From Adhaeribacter soli (GTDB lineage: Bacteria; Bacteroidota; Bacteroidia; Cytophagales; Hymenobacteraceae), in assembly GCF_008727925.1 (NCBI RefSeq), contig NZ_VTWT01000002.1:496001-560000 (forward strand): a stretch of DNA of 64,000 bases, read 5' to 3'. Position 1 is the stretch's first letter. Each line of letters starts with the position of its first letter. Below are positions 55,269 to 63,612 of the stretch, piece by piece. Made by a program: the position numbers and the translations under genes. Under the pieces are notes generated by a model that worked only from the letters and a program-made list of their open reading frames with translations, ran no database searches and had not been told where the DNA came from.

Positions 55269-55562
55269 CTACACTTTCAGGACATCAATTTTGTCGTACT
55301 CGGCGTGGGTTCCGATCCATTTCACCATTACCCGCTTGTACTCAAATACCACGCGCGCTACCAACCGGTAATGGTTGCCTTTAATATTGAAAACGATCCG
55401 GTTATCGCCTACATAATCCGCCGAGGGATAATCTTTTTTCAGTTCTTTTAGGTCTTTCCATGCCGTTTTCGAAACCGTTTTAAACCAGGTTTTTAAAGCC
55501 TGTTCAGCATTTGCATTCGTCTGGCAATAGTTGCTTATAGCTTTATAACTGATCACATTCAT
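55269..55562 (-). CDS. higB: HigB family toxin (mRNA interferase)
   Basis: The 97-residue RelE-fold protein has MNVISYKAISNYCQTNANAEQALKTWFKTV at the start, then DYVGDNRIVFNIKGNHYRLVARVVFEYKRVMVKWIGTHAEYDKID, the HigB pattern with the final HAEYD. As a toxin it would cut mRNA at the ribosome. The gene is complete and precedes higA by six bases. No sign of inactivation. Confidence 0.95.
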   Translation of the reverse strand: MNVISYKAISNYCQTNANAEQALKTWFKTVSKTAWKDLKELKKDYPSADYVGDNRIVFNIKGNHYRLVARVVFEYKRVMVKWIGTHAEYDKIDVLKV

Positions 55563-55577
55563 TTTTCAGATGCCTGC

Positions 55578-55594
55578 TTTGGTACCCAAATATA
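55578..55594 (-). promoter_or_regulatory. Candidate higBA minus-7 box with overlapping near-palindrome
   Basis: On the minus strand TATATTTG (55587-55594) fits a minus-7 box. It overlaps TTTGGTACCCAAA (55578-55590), a nearly symmetrical sequence that could be a HigA operator. Location and symmetry only. Confidence 0.35.
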
Positions 55595-55722
55595 CACTGA
55601 AATTTTACAAAAGTTTCTTTTTAGTCAACAAAAATTCTGCAATTTTGATTTAGCTAAATCGTAACTTTCTTCTAAATTCGGGCAAAATTCATCCTTCCCT
55701 TTTCAACTAATTTACCCGAACC

Positions 55723-56199
55723 ATGCACCCGCAAATAGCCACCATCCGCAAAACCCGCGAAGCTTTACTCAACCTGATCAAAGACCTTTCCACCGAAGAA
55801 CTGAACGAAATTCCGGCGGGGTTTAACAACAACATTATCTGGAACGTGGCCCATTTAACGGCGGCCCAGCAGGGCGTTTGTTATTTCCGGGCGGGCCTGA
55901 AAATGCCGGTAATTACTGAGGACTATTTCAAAGCTTACAAACCGGAAAGTAAGCCCGAAAAAGTTGTAAGCGCCGAAGCGGTAGAAGAAATAAAAACCCT
56001 TCTGTTTGCTTCTTTAGACCAGCTGGAAAAAGATTACGCGCAAAACATTTTTACGAACTACACGCCCTGGACTACCCGCTATGGCGTGGACATAAAAAAC
56101 ATTGACGAGGCCATTGCGTTTCTGCCGTTTCACGAAGGCTTGCACCTGGGTTATGTAATGGCTTTGAAACGGGTGGTGAAAAGCAAAGAACTGGTTTAG
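55723..56199 (+). CDS. DinB family protein
   Basis: The 158-residue four-helix protein has NIIWNVAHLTAAQQG (first metal His), LPFHEGLHLGYVMALKR with the His pair near the C-terminus, and a middle TPWTTRYGVDI. The His triad typical of DinB/YfiT metal sites is thus present. Some relatives are bacillithiol or mycothiol-dependent transferases, while others are unassigned; the actual role here is unknown. A strong terminator follows at 56223. Confidence 0.92.
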   Translation: MHPQIATIRKTREALLNLIKDLSTEELNEIPAGFNNNIIWNVAHLTAAQQGVCYFRAGLKMPVITEDYFKAYKPESKPEKVVSAEAVEEIKTLLFASLDQLEKDYAQNIFTNYTPWTTRYGVDIKNIDEAIAFLPFHEGLHLGYVMALKRVVKSKELV

Positions 56200-56222
56200 C
56201 GCCTTGCTGAATCTTGCCCACA

Positions 56223-56257
56223 AAAAACTCCGCGGTTGCAGCAACCGCGGAGTTTTT
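56223..56257. terminator. Bidirectional terminator between the DinB gene and the GldL-like gene
   Basis: The arms 56223-56239 and 56241-56257 (core ACTCCGCGGTTGC) are perfect 17-base complements around one A, with A5 and T5 ends. Confidence 0.9.
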
Positions 56258-56283
56258 GGCATTAAAGACATAGCGTTTTTGAA

Positions 56284-57447
56284 TTACTTCAGGGCCAGCA
56301 ATTGCCGTTCGTTTTGCAGGACTTGTAACTGGATTTGGGTCAGGCCGTTCAGCGCGGCGAGGGTGCGTTCTTCACTTTTATCGAGTACGGTGGCCTCTAC
56401 CGGAATGGGCTGAAAATGGGGTTTGGTGGCGTTGGTTTGGTTGTAAGTGGTTACCAATTCTTTTAGGCTTTGAAGTTTTTGGGCGGCTGGTTCTTCTTCC
56501 CGGAAATAATCGCGCACCCAGCCGTCGGTGAGCAATATATTATTTGTTTTTAGCTCGGCGGCGGAAACGTTGCGGCCGGTGTCGCGGGAAATGATGTAGG
56601 CTTTAAGTTCCTGGCACAGTTGGATTATTTGCTGGCTTTGCGGGTGGAAAGTAAGTGTCTCCGGGTTAGTTTTCAGCAGGGCGTTCAGGTGGTTTTGTTC
56701 GGTTTCTAAAAGCTGTTCGTAGCGCACGAAGTAATTGGTGTTGAGCTGGTTTATAAACGTGGAATTCTGCGGCGACCGCACCAAAGACATGAGCAAACCG
56801 GAACCGGCTACGATGAGAATGGACGTTACAATGGAGTTCATTTTGGTTTCGGCGTGGCGGATGCCAGTAAAGAAATAAACGGGCAGAAACAGCAGCAGCA
56901 TGATGCCGATGGCGGTTAAACCCAACACGTTGGCCAGCGGCCAGTGCATGAGTTTGAAGAGCGTGCTGAGGCTGAATAAAATGGCGCTCAGCGTGCCGGC
57001 CGCTAAAATGAACGGGCTTTGGCTTGCCTGTTTTTCCTTGATTTTTAAGGTGAATAGCAGTGGCAGAAAAAGCAAACTGAAAAAGGTAATACCGCTCACG
57101 ATCAATACGCCGGCGCCGGGCCAGTGCATGAACTTGAAAATAATTCCCAAACTGAGCACGATGGCGGAAAAGGCGCCGCTGGTAAGCATGATCTTTTTCA
57201 TGGCGTAATAGTTTTTGTTGGTTAGTAAAAACAGCGTTTCTTCTTCAATTTCACACAATTCGGTTTTGTAAAAGGTTTGAATGGTGGTGAAATAAAAGTC
57301 CTCGAAGTTGCCGTTTGCTTCGAGGTTTTGCTCAATGAGGCAACACACATGATCTAAGAGATCCTGCTGCAGGCTTTCCATTTCCACGCCCCGGGCCCGG
57401 ATGTCGCGGAAAATAAAATCTATTTGTGCTTCGCTGAGGCAATACAT
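56284..57447 (-). CDS. PadR-linked membrane protein with two GldL-like transmembrane units
   Basis: The product has 387 residues. The N-terminal cytosolic helical region (1-75) with LQQDLLDHVCCLIEQ recalls the HAAS-type domains found in PadR-partner proteins. Two units 60 residues apart follow: SAIVLSLGIIFKFMHWPGAGVL (94-115) and SAILFSLSTLFKLMHWPLANVL (154-175), each continuing into a second hydrophobic helix. F-K-x-MHWP is the hallmark of the GldL transmembrane helix of the T9SS/gliding motor. A fifth helix (about 206-224) leads to a coiled C-terminal domain. It is not true gldL, which lies in a gldKLMN operon. The start codon abuts the stop of the PadR gene, so the two form an operon. Confidence 0.8.
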   Translation of the reverse strand: MYCLSEAQIDFIFRDIRARGVEMESLQQDLLDHVCCLIEQNLEANGNFEDFYFTTIQTFYKTELCEIEEETLFLLTNKNYYAMKKIMLTSGAFSAIVLSLGIIFKFMHWPGAGVLIVSGITFFSLLFLPLLFTLKIKEKQASQSPFILAAGTLSAILFSLSTLFKLMHWPLANVLGLTAIGIMLLLFLPVYFFTGIRHAETKMNSIVTSILIVAGSGLLMSLVRSPQNSTFINQLNTNYFVRYEQLLETEQNHLNALLKTNPETLTFHPQSQQIIQLCQELKAYIISRDTGRNVSAAELKTNNILLTDGWVRDYFREEEPAAQKLQSLKELVTTYNQTNATKPHFQPIPVEATVLDKSEERTLAALNGLTQIQLQVLQNERQLLALK

Positions 57448-57789
57448 TTAAATTCCCTGGGGTTTGAGGTCTAAGAGAAATTTCATGGTTTCCATAAAGT
57501 CGGATAGCTCGCTTACTTTTTCCCGGGCTTTGGTTTTGCCGTCCGCGCTCAGGCTGTAGTATTTGCGCACGCGTTTGCCGATGTATTCGGTTTCGGTGGT
57601 AACCAGGCCGCTGTCTTCCAGCGCGTGTAAAGTCGGGTACAAAGCGCCTTCGGTTATCTGGATCTTTTCGGAAGTCAGTTCTTTTACTTTCTGGGTTATT
57701 TCGTAGCCGTACATGCGCTTATTATCGGCCAATAGCTTCAGAATAATGGTTTTTAAGGTACCTTTTATAAGTTCGGAGGAATAGATCAT
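57448..57789 (-). CDS. PadR family transcriptional regulator
   Basis: The 113-residue winged-helix protein has LIKGTLKTIILKLLADNKRMYGYEITQKV, TEGALYPTLHALEDSGLVTTETE, and GKRVRKYYSLSADGKTKAREKVSE. This is PadR subfamily 1 with a short C-terminal helix for dimerisation. Its stop is immediately followed by the ATG of the GldL-like gene; translational coupling is likely. Regulators of this kind usually repress their own operon in answer to membrane or toxic-compound signals. Operator not identified. Confidence 0.95.
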   Translation of the reverse strand: MIYSSELIKGTLKTIILKLLADNKRMYGYEITQKVKELTSEKIQITEGALYPTLHALEDSGLVTTETEYIGKRVRKYYSLSADGKTKAREKVSELSDFMETMKFLLDLKPQGI

Positions 57790-58139
57790 TTCAATGTTTT
57801 AAATTACAAATGCAATAATACATAACATTCTTATGCATTATACTTAAAGGCATATTAAATGTTTTCTTTTTTTACATGGAAGTTACAGAATGCTTTAAAT
57901 GAGATCATTAATCAGCAAAGAACCACTCCTAAGTACTTTTTGCCGGAAAAACCCTCGCACTCCAAAAAATTTTATTTGTCGAGTAAAAGCAGGCTGAAGG
58001 ATGGTTGTTGGTGAAAAAACACAACAACGGCGAACGGAAGAACCCAACAATTTAACCTTCATAGTGCACTAACCTTTTACAATAAAAAACACTTCGCCAA
58101 CCCGACGAAGTGTTTTTCAATTTCAAGCAGGAATTAACC
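57790..58139. other. Intergenic region upstream of padR
   Basis: It holds the terminator at 58085-58117 and an AT-rich stretch upstream of padR that should contain its promoter. I found no repeat or gene here. Confidence 0.5.
58085..58117 (-). terminator. Terminator after the T9SS type B protein gene
   Basis: AAAAACACTTCG (58085-58096) pairs with CGAAGTGTTTTT (58106-58117). On the minus strand the stem ends in a T run, 23 bases past the stop at 58140. Confidence 0.8.
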
Positions 58140-60434
58140 TTACTTGCGCACAATATCGAACCAGCCTTTGTACGATTTGCCGCCGTTTGGTTCCTGCAGG
58201 AGATAGTAGTAGGTTCCATCAGCTACGCCTTCGGCTTTAAAGCTGTTGTCGTAATTGTTGTAGGATTTTACCAGTACGCCCCAGCGGTTGTAGATCTTCA
58301 GGCTGGTGTTCGGCAAAATTCCTTTGTAAACAAATGCATCGTTGTCGCCGTCGTTATTCGGGGTAATAATGTTCGGCAGGAAAAACGGCCCTACGTTTAC
58401 GGTTACTTCCCGGCTTGCCTTGCAATTGCCATTTTTCGATGTAACCGTTAGCTGGTAACGGGTGGTTTTCAGCGGCGAAGCAATCGGGTTCATGGCAGTA
58501 GAATCAGACAGGCCGGTGGCCGGCGACCAGCTGTAGTTAAACGCCGCCGGATCGATGTCGGCATTGCCTAAGGCCACGTTAATCGGAGCGGAACGACCAA
58601 ACACGATCTCATTGGTACTCTTCGGATAAAGAACTTTTATATCCTGAATAACCGGTAAGGGAAGCACTTTCACGGCAAACGAAATGGTATCGAAGCAACC
58701 GGAAAGCGAACTGCTGATCTTCAGGTTGTAGCGATAATTGCCCACGGCGGTTGGTTTTACCGAAATGCGCTGGTTGCGGCTGGTTGCCGGATTAAAACCG
58801 GCAGTGGCGGCATTGGAAGCGGCATCCAGGCTCCATTCGTAGGTATAAATTGCTTTCTGGGCTTTGGTTGCCGGCGGAAGCAGCAGGGAATCCGGGCGCA
58901 GTAATTTTACGTTCAGGTCGGTTCCTTCTCCAATGCAAACGGTGCGGGCCTTCAGGCCGCCATCCGGTTCGGCAAAGTTGTTTTTCACGACGTGAATGCG
59001 GTAAATATACGTAGCCGTTCCTTTTATCGGGCAATGATCGTCGGTAATGGTTACGGGCAGGTAGTAGTTCCGGCCTTCATGTTCTGGTTCCGGGGTGAGG
59101 TAAAGCAGGGCTTCTACCGAAGTTGTACCATTGTTGCTGATCTTCAGGTAGCTGTTCGGAATTCTTTTTAACACATCGGCATCGAAGGTTACCGTAATTT
59201 TATCGCCGGGGTTCGGGTCGGTAAACAGGAAGCGCAAAGGGGTGGAATTACAGGTCTGCACGTCTATAATGGAATCGCTGGTAATATTGGTACCGAAAAC
59301 GGCCGGTGGCGCCGGGAGTACAGGTTGGGTTGCCTGGTTGCCGGCACAGTCTTCCACAATAAACAGGATATCGCGACGCACATGACCTACTTTTACGGCA
59401 ACGCCGTTAATTTTTCGCCATTCGTTTATCTGCACCACCACCACGTATTTATTCCGACCGTCGTCGGGAGCTGTGCCTGAATAATAGGCCGAAGGGGTAA
59501 ATACCAGTTCGCCACTTAAAGGATTCAGGTTAAAAGCCGGCGTAGCCGCCCAGATCATCCGAACGCCGTTTGGCTGCGACGGATCCGGGAATGCCACGGT
59601 AGCAGGGCCATCCCAGTTAACGTTTACAGAAGGCATCGGATAGGTTGGAGAGAAAACCGGCGGCATTACGCCTTGCACCTGGGCAAACTGCGGCGTTATA
59701 GCATTAAATGGGGTCTTCGGATTCGGGTTAGTAATAAGATTACCAGGAGTTATTGATACCGGATTGGATTTGTAGGCAATAGGCGTATTGTAATTCGAAT
59801 GGGCCGCAATTAACTCATAAGTCAGGGAGTCGTTGTCGGGCTCGTTTGCATTCAGGCTGAAGCGGGTGGGTTGGCCGTAGCAAACAATGGGAATGGGAAT
59901 ATTATTACCGCTGAACTGCGGCGAAGTATTGACCAAAGCAGTTGAACCGCTACCCGGAGATTTAATTTTTACGAAGGCTTCGGTATAAATGTAATCCTGC
60001 CCCACAATGTTCTCGTTCGTGTTGCGGGCGCTGTTGCGGGTACTGAAGATCCAGTCGGAACAGGCTTGTTCGGCAGTGGATAATGTAACCTGGGCTGTAA
60101 AAGTAACTTCCTGGTAATTAGGCCTACCGGTTTTGGTACAATGGTTACCTACAGAAGCGCAGTAAGGCGTTCCGGTAACCAGGCTGCCCTGCATGGTCAT
60201 GGCAATGGTGCGCCCGGTATTGCAACCCGGCGACCAGATTTTGAGGGTGTTAGTTGTATTTGCCGCGTTTCCGGTACAATCGCGGTACACTTTGGCGGTT
60301 ACCAGGTACGAGTTGGGGGCAATAATTACGTAGGTAAGGTCGCCGCCCTGAAAGTGGGTGGCAGCTGCCTGCCGCGAAAAGCCTGTAAGCAACACTGCCA
60401 GAAGAAGGCTGTATAAATTAAGAATCTTTTTCAT
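58140..60434 (-). CDS. Secreted protein with T9SS type B (gliding motility-associated) C-terminal domain
   Basis: The product has 764 residues with a signal peptide ending at SRQAAA (about 1-25). The following FQGGDLTYVIIAPNSYLVTAKVYRDC opening is common in large CHU_C-type surface proteins, and the rest is beta-sandwich rich (PKD/Ig-like near 585-670). The final 80 residues (FLPNIITPNNDGDNDAFVYKG, LKIYNRWGVLVKS, ADGTYYYLLQE) form the type B sorting domain, which directs export through T9SS and, in Flavobacterium, anchoring with PorU/PorV-independent features. No enzyme motif. It belongs to a surface-protein set with the genes at 24397, 40529 and 45958. Confidence 0.92.
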   Translation of the reverse strand: MKKILNLYSLLLAVLLTGFSRQAAATHFQGGDLTYVIIAPNSYLVTAKVYRDCTGNAANTTNTLKIWSPGCNTGRTIAMTMQGSLVTGTPYCASVGNHCTKTGRPNYQEVTFTAQVTLSTAEQACSDWIFSTRNSARNTNENIVGQDYIYTEAFVKIKSPGSGSTALVNTSPQFSGNNIPIPIVCYGQPTRFSLNANEPDNDSLTYELIAAHSNYNTPIAYKSNPVSITPGNLITNPNPKTPFNAITPQFAQVQGVMPPVFSPTYPMPSVNVNWDGPATVAFPDPSQPNGVRMIWAATPAFNLNPLSGELVFTPSAYYSGTAPDDGRNKYVVVVQINEWRKINGVAVKVGHVRRDILFIVEDCAGNQATQPVLPAPPAVFGTNITSDSIIDVQTCNSTPLRFLFTDPNPGDKITVTFDADVLKRIPNSYLKISNNGTTSVEALLYLTPEPEHEGRNYYLPVTITDDHCPIKGTATYIYRIHVVKNNFAEPDGGLKARTVCIGEGTDLNVKLLRPDSLLLPPATKAQKAIYTYEWSLDAASNAATAGFNPATSRNQRISVKPTAVGNYRYNLKISSSLSGCFDTISFAVKVLPLPVIQDIKVLYPKSTNEIVFGRSAPINVALGNADIDPAAFNYSWSPATGLSDSTAMNPIASPLKTTRYQLTVTSKNGNCKASREVTVNVGPFFLPNIITPNNDGDNDAFVYKGILPNTSLKIYNRWGVLVKSYNNYDNSFKAEGVADGTYYYLLQEPNGGKSYKGWFDIVRK

Positions 60435-61097
60435 CTTGTTTTGGATTTAAGAATGGGCAATAGCCATCTGCGGAAAACAGGTTCCTGTTTCTGAAGCTGA
60501 CGGTCTTATATTTTTTGGACAAAAACCCGTAGCAATCCGGCAATGCAGGCCTTCCATGGCCGGGCTGGGGTTTCGATTAGATAAGGAGCGTAATGGTATG
60601 GGGAAGCCATGCATTGCTTGTTCGGTTACGCTCCTCTCTGGAAAGGCTTTCTAATAACAAGTCGGCTGGAAAACAAAAACCGTTGCTTTAGATGATTAAA
60701 TAATTTTATAGAAAAGTTTACAACGTAGGCAAAAACGGCATTTAAGGCCTTATACCAACTATTTTATGACAAAAAATTAATTCTTTCTCCTTTACCGATG
60801 TAGTACGAATCGGCAAATAAAGCTGGCACAAAGGCGAAAGAAAATGCCAAAATCAAAATTGGTTTTAAGGCTGAAGCTTTCTCCCGGCATAAAGCTAAAT
60901 ACCGTCGGTCTTCCGATTTACTTGTAATGCAAGGCCGCGAAACTAAATAGCAGTATTCCAACACCCAAACTTTATTACCAGGAAGTCCGCTTGGCTTATT
61001 TTACCTGATCTTTTCATGCCTGCACTTCTACCCTTCCAATCTTCTTGGCAGTTTGAAATTTAGTTTTACATTTAGGATAAATTCAGAAATTTAAGCC
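60435..61097. other. Long intergenic region with a stem-loop in the leader of the 60434 gene
   Basis: There is no convincing gene. AGGAGCGTAA (60584-60593) and TTACGCTCCT (60626-60635) are complementary and lie some 150-200 bases upstream of the minus-strand gene at 60434. A 66-codon frame at 60764-60964 lacks any likeness and is left out. No riboswitch class was recognised. Confidence 0.5.
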
Positions 61098-61541
61098 ATG
61101 CCGCTAAACGAATCCATTATAATAGAACGCACTTTTAATGCTTCGCCGGAAAAGGTCTGGCAAGCCATTACCAACAGGGAGCAGATGAAGGATTGGTATT
61201 TCGATATCCGGGAATTTAAAGCGGAACCTGGTTTTGAATTCCAATTTGAAGGCGGCGATGAAAACCAGAAATTTCTGCATTTGTGTAAAGTAACCGAAGT
61301 AATTCCCGGCAGAAAACTAAGTTACAGCTGGCGCTAGGAAGGCTACCCGGGGAATACGCTGGTTAACTTTGAGCTATTTCCGGAAGGCGAAAATACCCAC
61401 CTGCAACTGACGCATACCGGCTTGGAAACTTTCCCGTCGGAAGTGCCGGCGTTAGCCCGGCAAAACTTTGTGGAAGGCTGGACTTATATTATTGGCACGT
61501 CGCTGAAGAATTACCTCGAAAAAACGGTAGTAAACCGGTAA
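61098..61541 (+). pseudogene. SRPBCC (AHSA1-like) gene interrupted by an in-frame TAG
   Basis: ATG 61098 starts MPLNESIIIERTFNASPEKVWQAITN, then MKDWYFDIREFKAEPGFEFQFEGG and KLSYSWR before TAG at 61335-61337. The frame continues EGYPGNTLVNFELFPEG, LQLTHTGLETFP and FVEGWTYIIGTSLKNYLEK to TAA at 61539-61541, giving the full 147-residue AHSA1 fold across the break. Relatives have Tyr or another aromatic after SWR, so a TAC/TAT to TAG change is likely, or a base error. Such proteins bind lipids or hydrophobic ligands, or act as Hsp90 cochaperone-like proteins in eukaryotes; no role known here. TAG ends many genes in this window, so recoding is unlikely. Confidence 0.85.
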
Positions 61542-61634
61542 AAAATCTATTGACTACCGGATGGGCCAGTATAAAATGGCAGCCTCTCCCACCCTTCATT
61601 TTTCCTGTCCTGTTCTGAACAACTACGAACCAAC

Positions 61635-62363
61635 ATGAAGATCCTTTTCATCGGCGACAGCCTGATCCGGGGTAGCCAGGGCGTTAACTTTGTAAAACAA
61701 ATAGCGCGGGAACATCCGGACTGGCAGGTTGAAAATGCGGGCGTAAACGGGGAAACCCTGAATAAAATCGCGGCGCGGCTGAAAGCAAAAATTGCTGCAG
61801 GTCAGGTTTACGACACAATTGTACTGCAAGGCGGCACGAACGATATCCTGCTACTGGAATTTAACCAGAAAGGCTTTTTATTCCGGCAGGCTTATGCTCA
61901 TTTACGCAAACAGGGCCACGAACCACTGGCTCCGGAAGCTTTTGATAAGCAACTTCGCGAACTGCTCGAATACCTGCAAGCGCATACTGCGGCTAAAATC
62001 GTTCTGATTACGATTGGCTGCATAAATGAAAACCTGCAGGCGGAACAGAATGCAAAACGGAGGATCTACAACAATATAATCCGAAAAACGGCGGCTGCTT
62101 TTAACTCCCCTATAGCCGATCCGACGGTTGAAATAGATACGATTCTGAGTCAGAAGCAGACCCGGAATTATTTTCTGGAAAGTTTCTTTCATACGGCTTG
62201 GTTCGACCTGGTGGGGTGCGCTTTCGGATTTGCGGATTACCTGAGCCGGAAACGCGGCCTGCACCTTACTATTGACGGTTGCCACCTGAATAGCCGGGGT
62301 GCCGCTATCTTTAAGCAGGAAATTGAGCGGGAAATAATGGCTGGTCAGCCGCGTTTGGTTTAG
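61635..62363 (+). CDS. SGNH/GDSL-family hydrolase
   Basis: The 242-residue protein has ILFIGDSLIRGSQG (Ser in GDS, block I), AGVNGETL (block II Gly), LQGGTNDI (block III Asn) and IDGCHLNSRGAAIF (Asp-His, block V). All four catalytic blocks are present. There is no signal peptide, so it acts in the cytosol. The substrate is probably an ester or acyl group; it cannot be set more closely. It is one of several small stand-alone genes here, with a repeated sequence between it and alkB. Confidence 0.92.
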   Translation: MKILFIGDSLIRGSQGVNFVKQIAREHPDWQVENAGVNGETLNKIAARLKAKIAAGQVYDTIVLQGGTNDILLLEFNQKGFLFRQAYAHLRKQGHEPLAPEAFDKQLRELLEYLQAHTAAKIVLITIGCINENLQAEQNAKRRIYNNIIRKTAAAFNSPIADPTVEIDTILSQKQTRNYFLESFFHTAWFDLVGCAFGFADYLSRKRGLHLTIDGCHLNSRGAAIFKQEIEREIMAGQPRLV

Positions 62364-62446
62364 AACTGAACCTGGAAAGAAAGCAATTCTCTTGACTATT
62401 TGGCTGAAAATCTATTGTTTTTACTAGCAACGTCGGCAATTTGTTT

Positions 62447-62530
62447 TGCGTGAGGGATAGCAGCGGAAAGCCCACAGCGAGGTACGAGCGAGGACTTGCA
62501 GCGGATAGCCCGGCCCGAAGGGACACGCCC
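62447..62530. repeat. Structured GC-rich repeat just upstream of alkB
   Basis: It runs from GCGTGAGGGATAGCAGCGG to GAAGGGACACGCC; the outer GCGTG and CACGC can pair. Two inner AGCGGA(A/T)AGCCC strings are near repeats, with ACGAGCGAGGACTTG between. A sequence of this kind is familiar to me as a widely dispersed intergenic element in Bacteroidota, but I cannot confirm it here. Confidence 0.5.
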
Positions 62531-62549
62531 AAAGAATTAAGATTTACGC

Positions 62550-63161
62550 ATGGATTTATTTGGAAACTACTTTACCGAAAAAACCAATTTATTGCCCGAA
62601 GGCGGTACCGTGCATTACTTCGGCCGCATTATGCCCAAGCCGGAAGCGGACCGTTTCTATGAGGCGCTGTGGCATACCATTGCCTGGAAAAACGATGAGG
62701 CCAATATTTTCGGGAAACATTTTATTACGAAGCGGAAAGTGGCCTGGTACGGCGACCAACCCTTTGCTTACACTTACTCCAACACCACCAAACAGGCCCT
62801 GCCCTGGACGACGGAATTACTGGAACTGAGAAACCTGACGGAAGCCAAAACCGGCACCATTTTTAACTCCTGCCTCCTGAATCTGTACCATTCCGGCGAC
62901 GAAGGCATGGCCTGGCACAGCGACGACGAAAAAGCCTTGGCTAAAAATGGCGTAATTGCTTCGCTGAGCTTGGGGGCGGAACGGAAATTTGCCTTTAAAC
63001 ACAAGCAAACCAATCAAACGGTATCGCTGGTGCTGGAACACGGTAGCCTGCTGGTGATGAAAGATGCCACGCAAACCAACTGGCTGCACCGCCTCCCTCC
63101 TACCAAAATCGTTACTAAACCCCGCATTAATCTTACTTTCCGGACGATTTTAGAAATGTAG
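62550..63161 (+). CDS. alkB: Alpha-ketoglutarate-dependent dioxygenase AlkB
   Basis: The 203-residue protein is of the ALKBH2-like bacterial branch. The Fe(II) site is in MAWHSDDEKAL (His-x-Asp) and NWLHRLPPT (distal His), and 2-oxoglutarate is bound by KPRINLTFR with two Arg. The N-terminal TKRKVAWYGDQPFAYTYSNTTK matches the substrate-lid region. It reverses 1-methyladenine and 3-methylcytosine in DNA or RNA. Length matches bacterial AlkB. Start at ATG 62550, 20 bases after a dispersed repeat. Confidence 0.95.
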   Translation: MDLFGNYFTEKTNLLPEGGTVHYFGRIMPKPEADRFYEALWHTIAWKNDEANIFGKHFITKRKVAWYGDQPFAYTYSNTTKQALPWTTELLELRNLTEAKTGTIFNSCLLNLYHSGDEGMAWHSDDEKALAKNGVIASLSLGAERKFAFKHKQTNQTVSLVLEHGSLLVMKDATQTNWLHRLPPTKIVTKPRINLTFRTILEM

Positions 63162-63612
63162 TTTCTTCTGAATGCCGGCTGGTCCGTGATTTTTGCTGTT
63201 GCTGTTTCTGGCATTGTCTTAAGGGATGGTTTTAACTGGCGGAAGCTGCTGATTATTTACTTCACAATTTCATAGCAGTTGCAGTGTTTGCCTTGCAGGC
63301 AAGGTCAGTTACAAACTGACCAATAATTTACCCACAAGTTACGCTTCGCTAAACTTGCGCGATGAAGTGCTTGTGCTTTTGCTGCTGCTGTTTCGGACAT
63401 CGGTGTCCGAAACTAATCCTGCCGGGGACATCCTTGTCCGCTTTTTTGGATACGGGGACAGGGATGTCCCCGGCAGGTTGCTTCCGGACACAGATGTCCG
63501 GAAGAGCTACTCAGAGGAAGCCCCCTCAGAGGTTTAGCTTCTGCGGAATTTCGCTGAACTTTAAAAACGCTTAGCAGTAAATAGTTGTCGGACCAGATTT
63601 GAAGCTGCTTTT
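63162..63612. other. Palindrome-filled intergenic region
   Basis: No gene is supported, although several short frames cross it. A GGTCAGTT/AACTGACC hairpin lies at 63303-63321, then the REP-like cluster at 63393-63504. Confidence 0.6.
63393..63504. repeat. Cluster of three REP-like palindromes with GGACA/TGTCC cores
   Basis: TCGGACA/TGTCCGA (63393-63410, 4-base loop); perfect 16-bp arms CCTGCCGGGGACATCC (63418-63433 and 63462-63477); and CTTCCGGACA/TGTCCGGAAG (63481-63504, loop CAGA). All three share GGACA, so they look like members of one family placed side by side. Confidence 0.8.

Noticed and set aside
56284-57447. Annotation as gldL
   Set aside because: Two MHWP units, a different length and domain set, and no gldK, gldM or gldN next to it.
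60764-60964. 66-codon minus-strand open frame
   Set aside because: No likeness, no signal peptide or start context; treated as chance in a long intergenic region.
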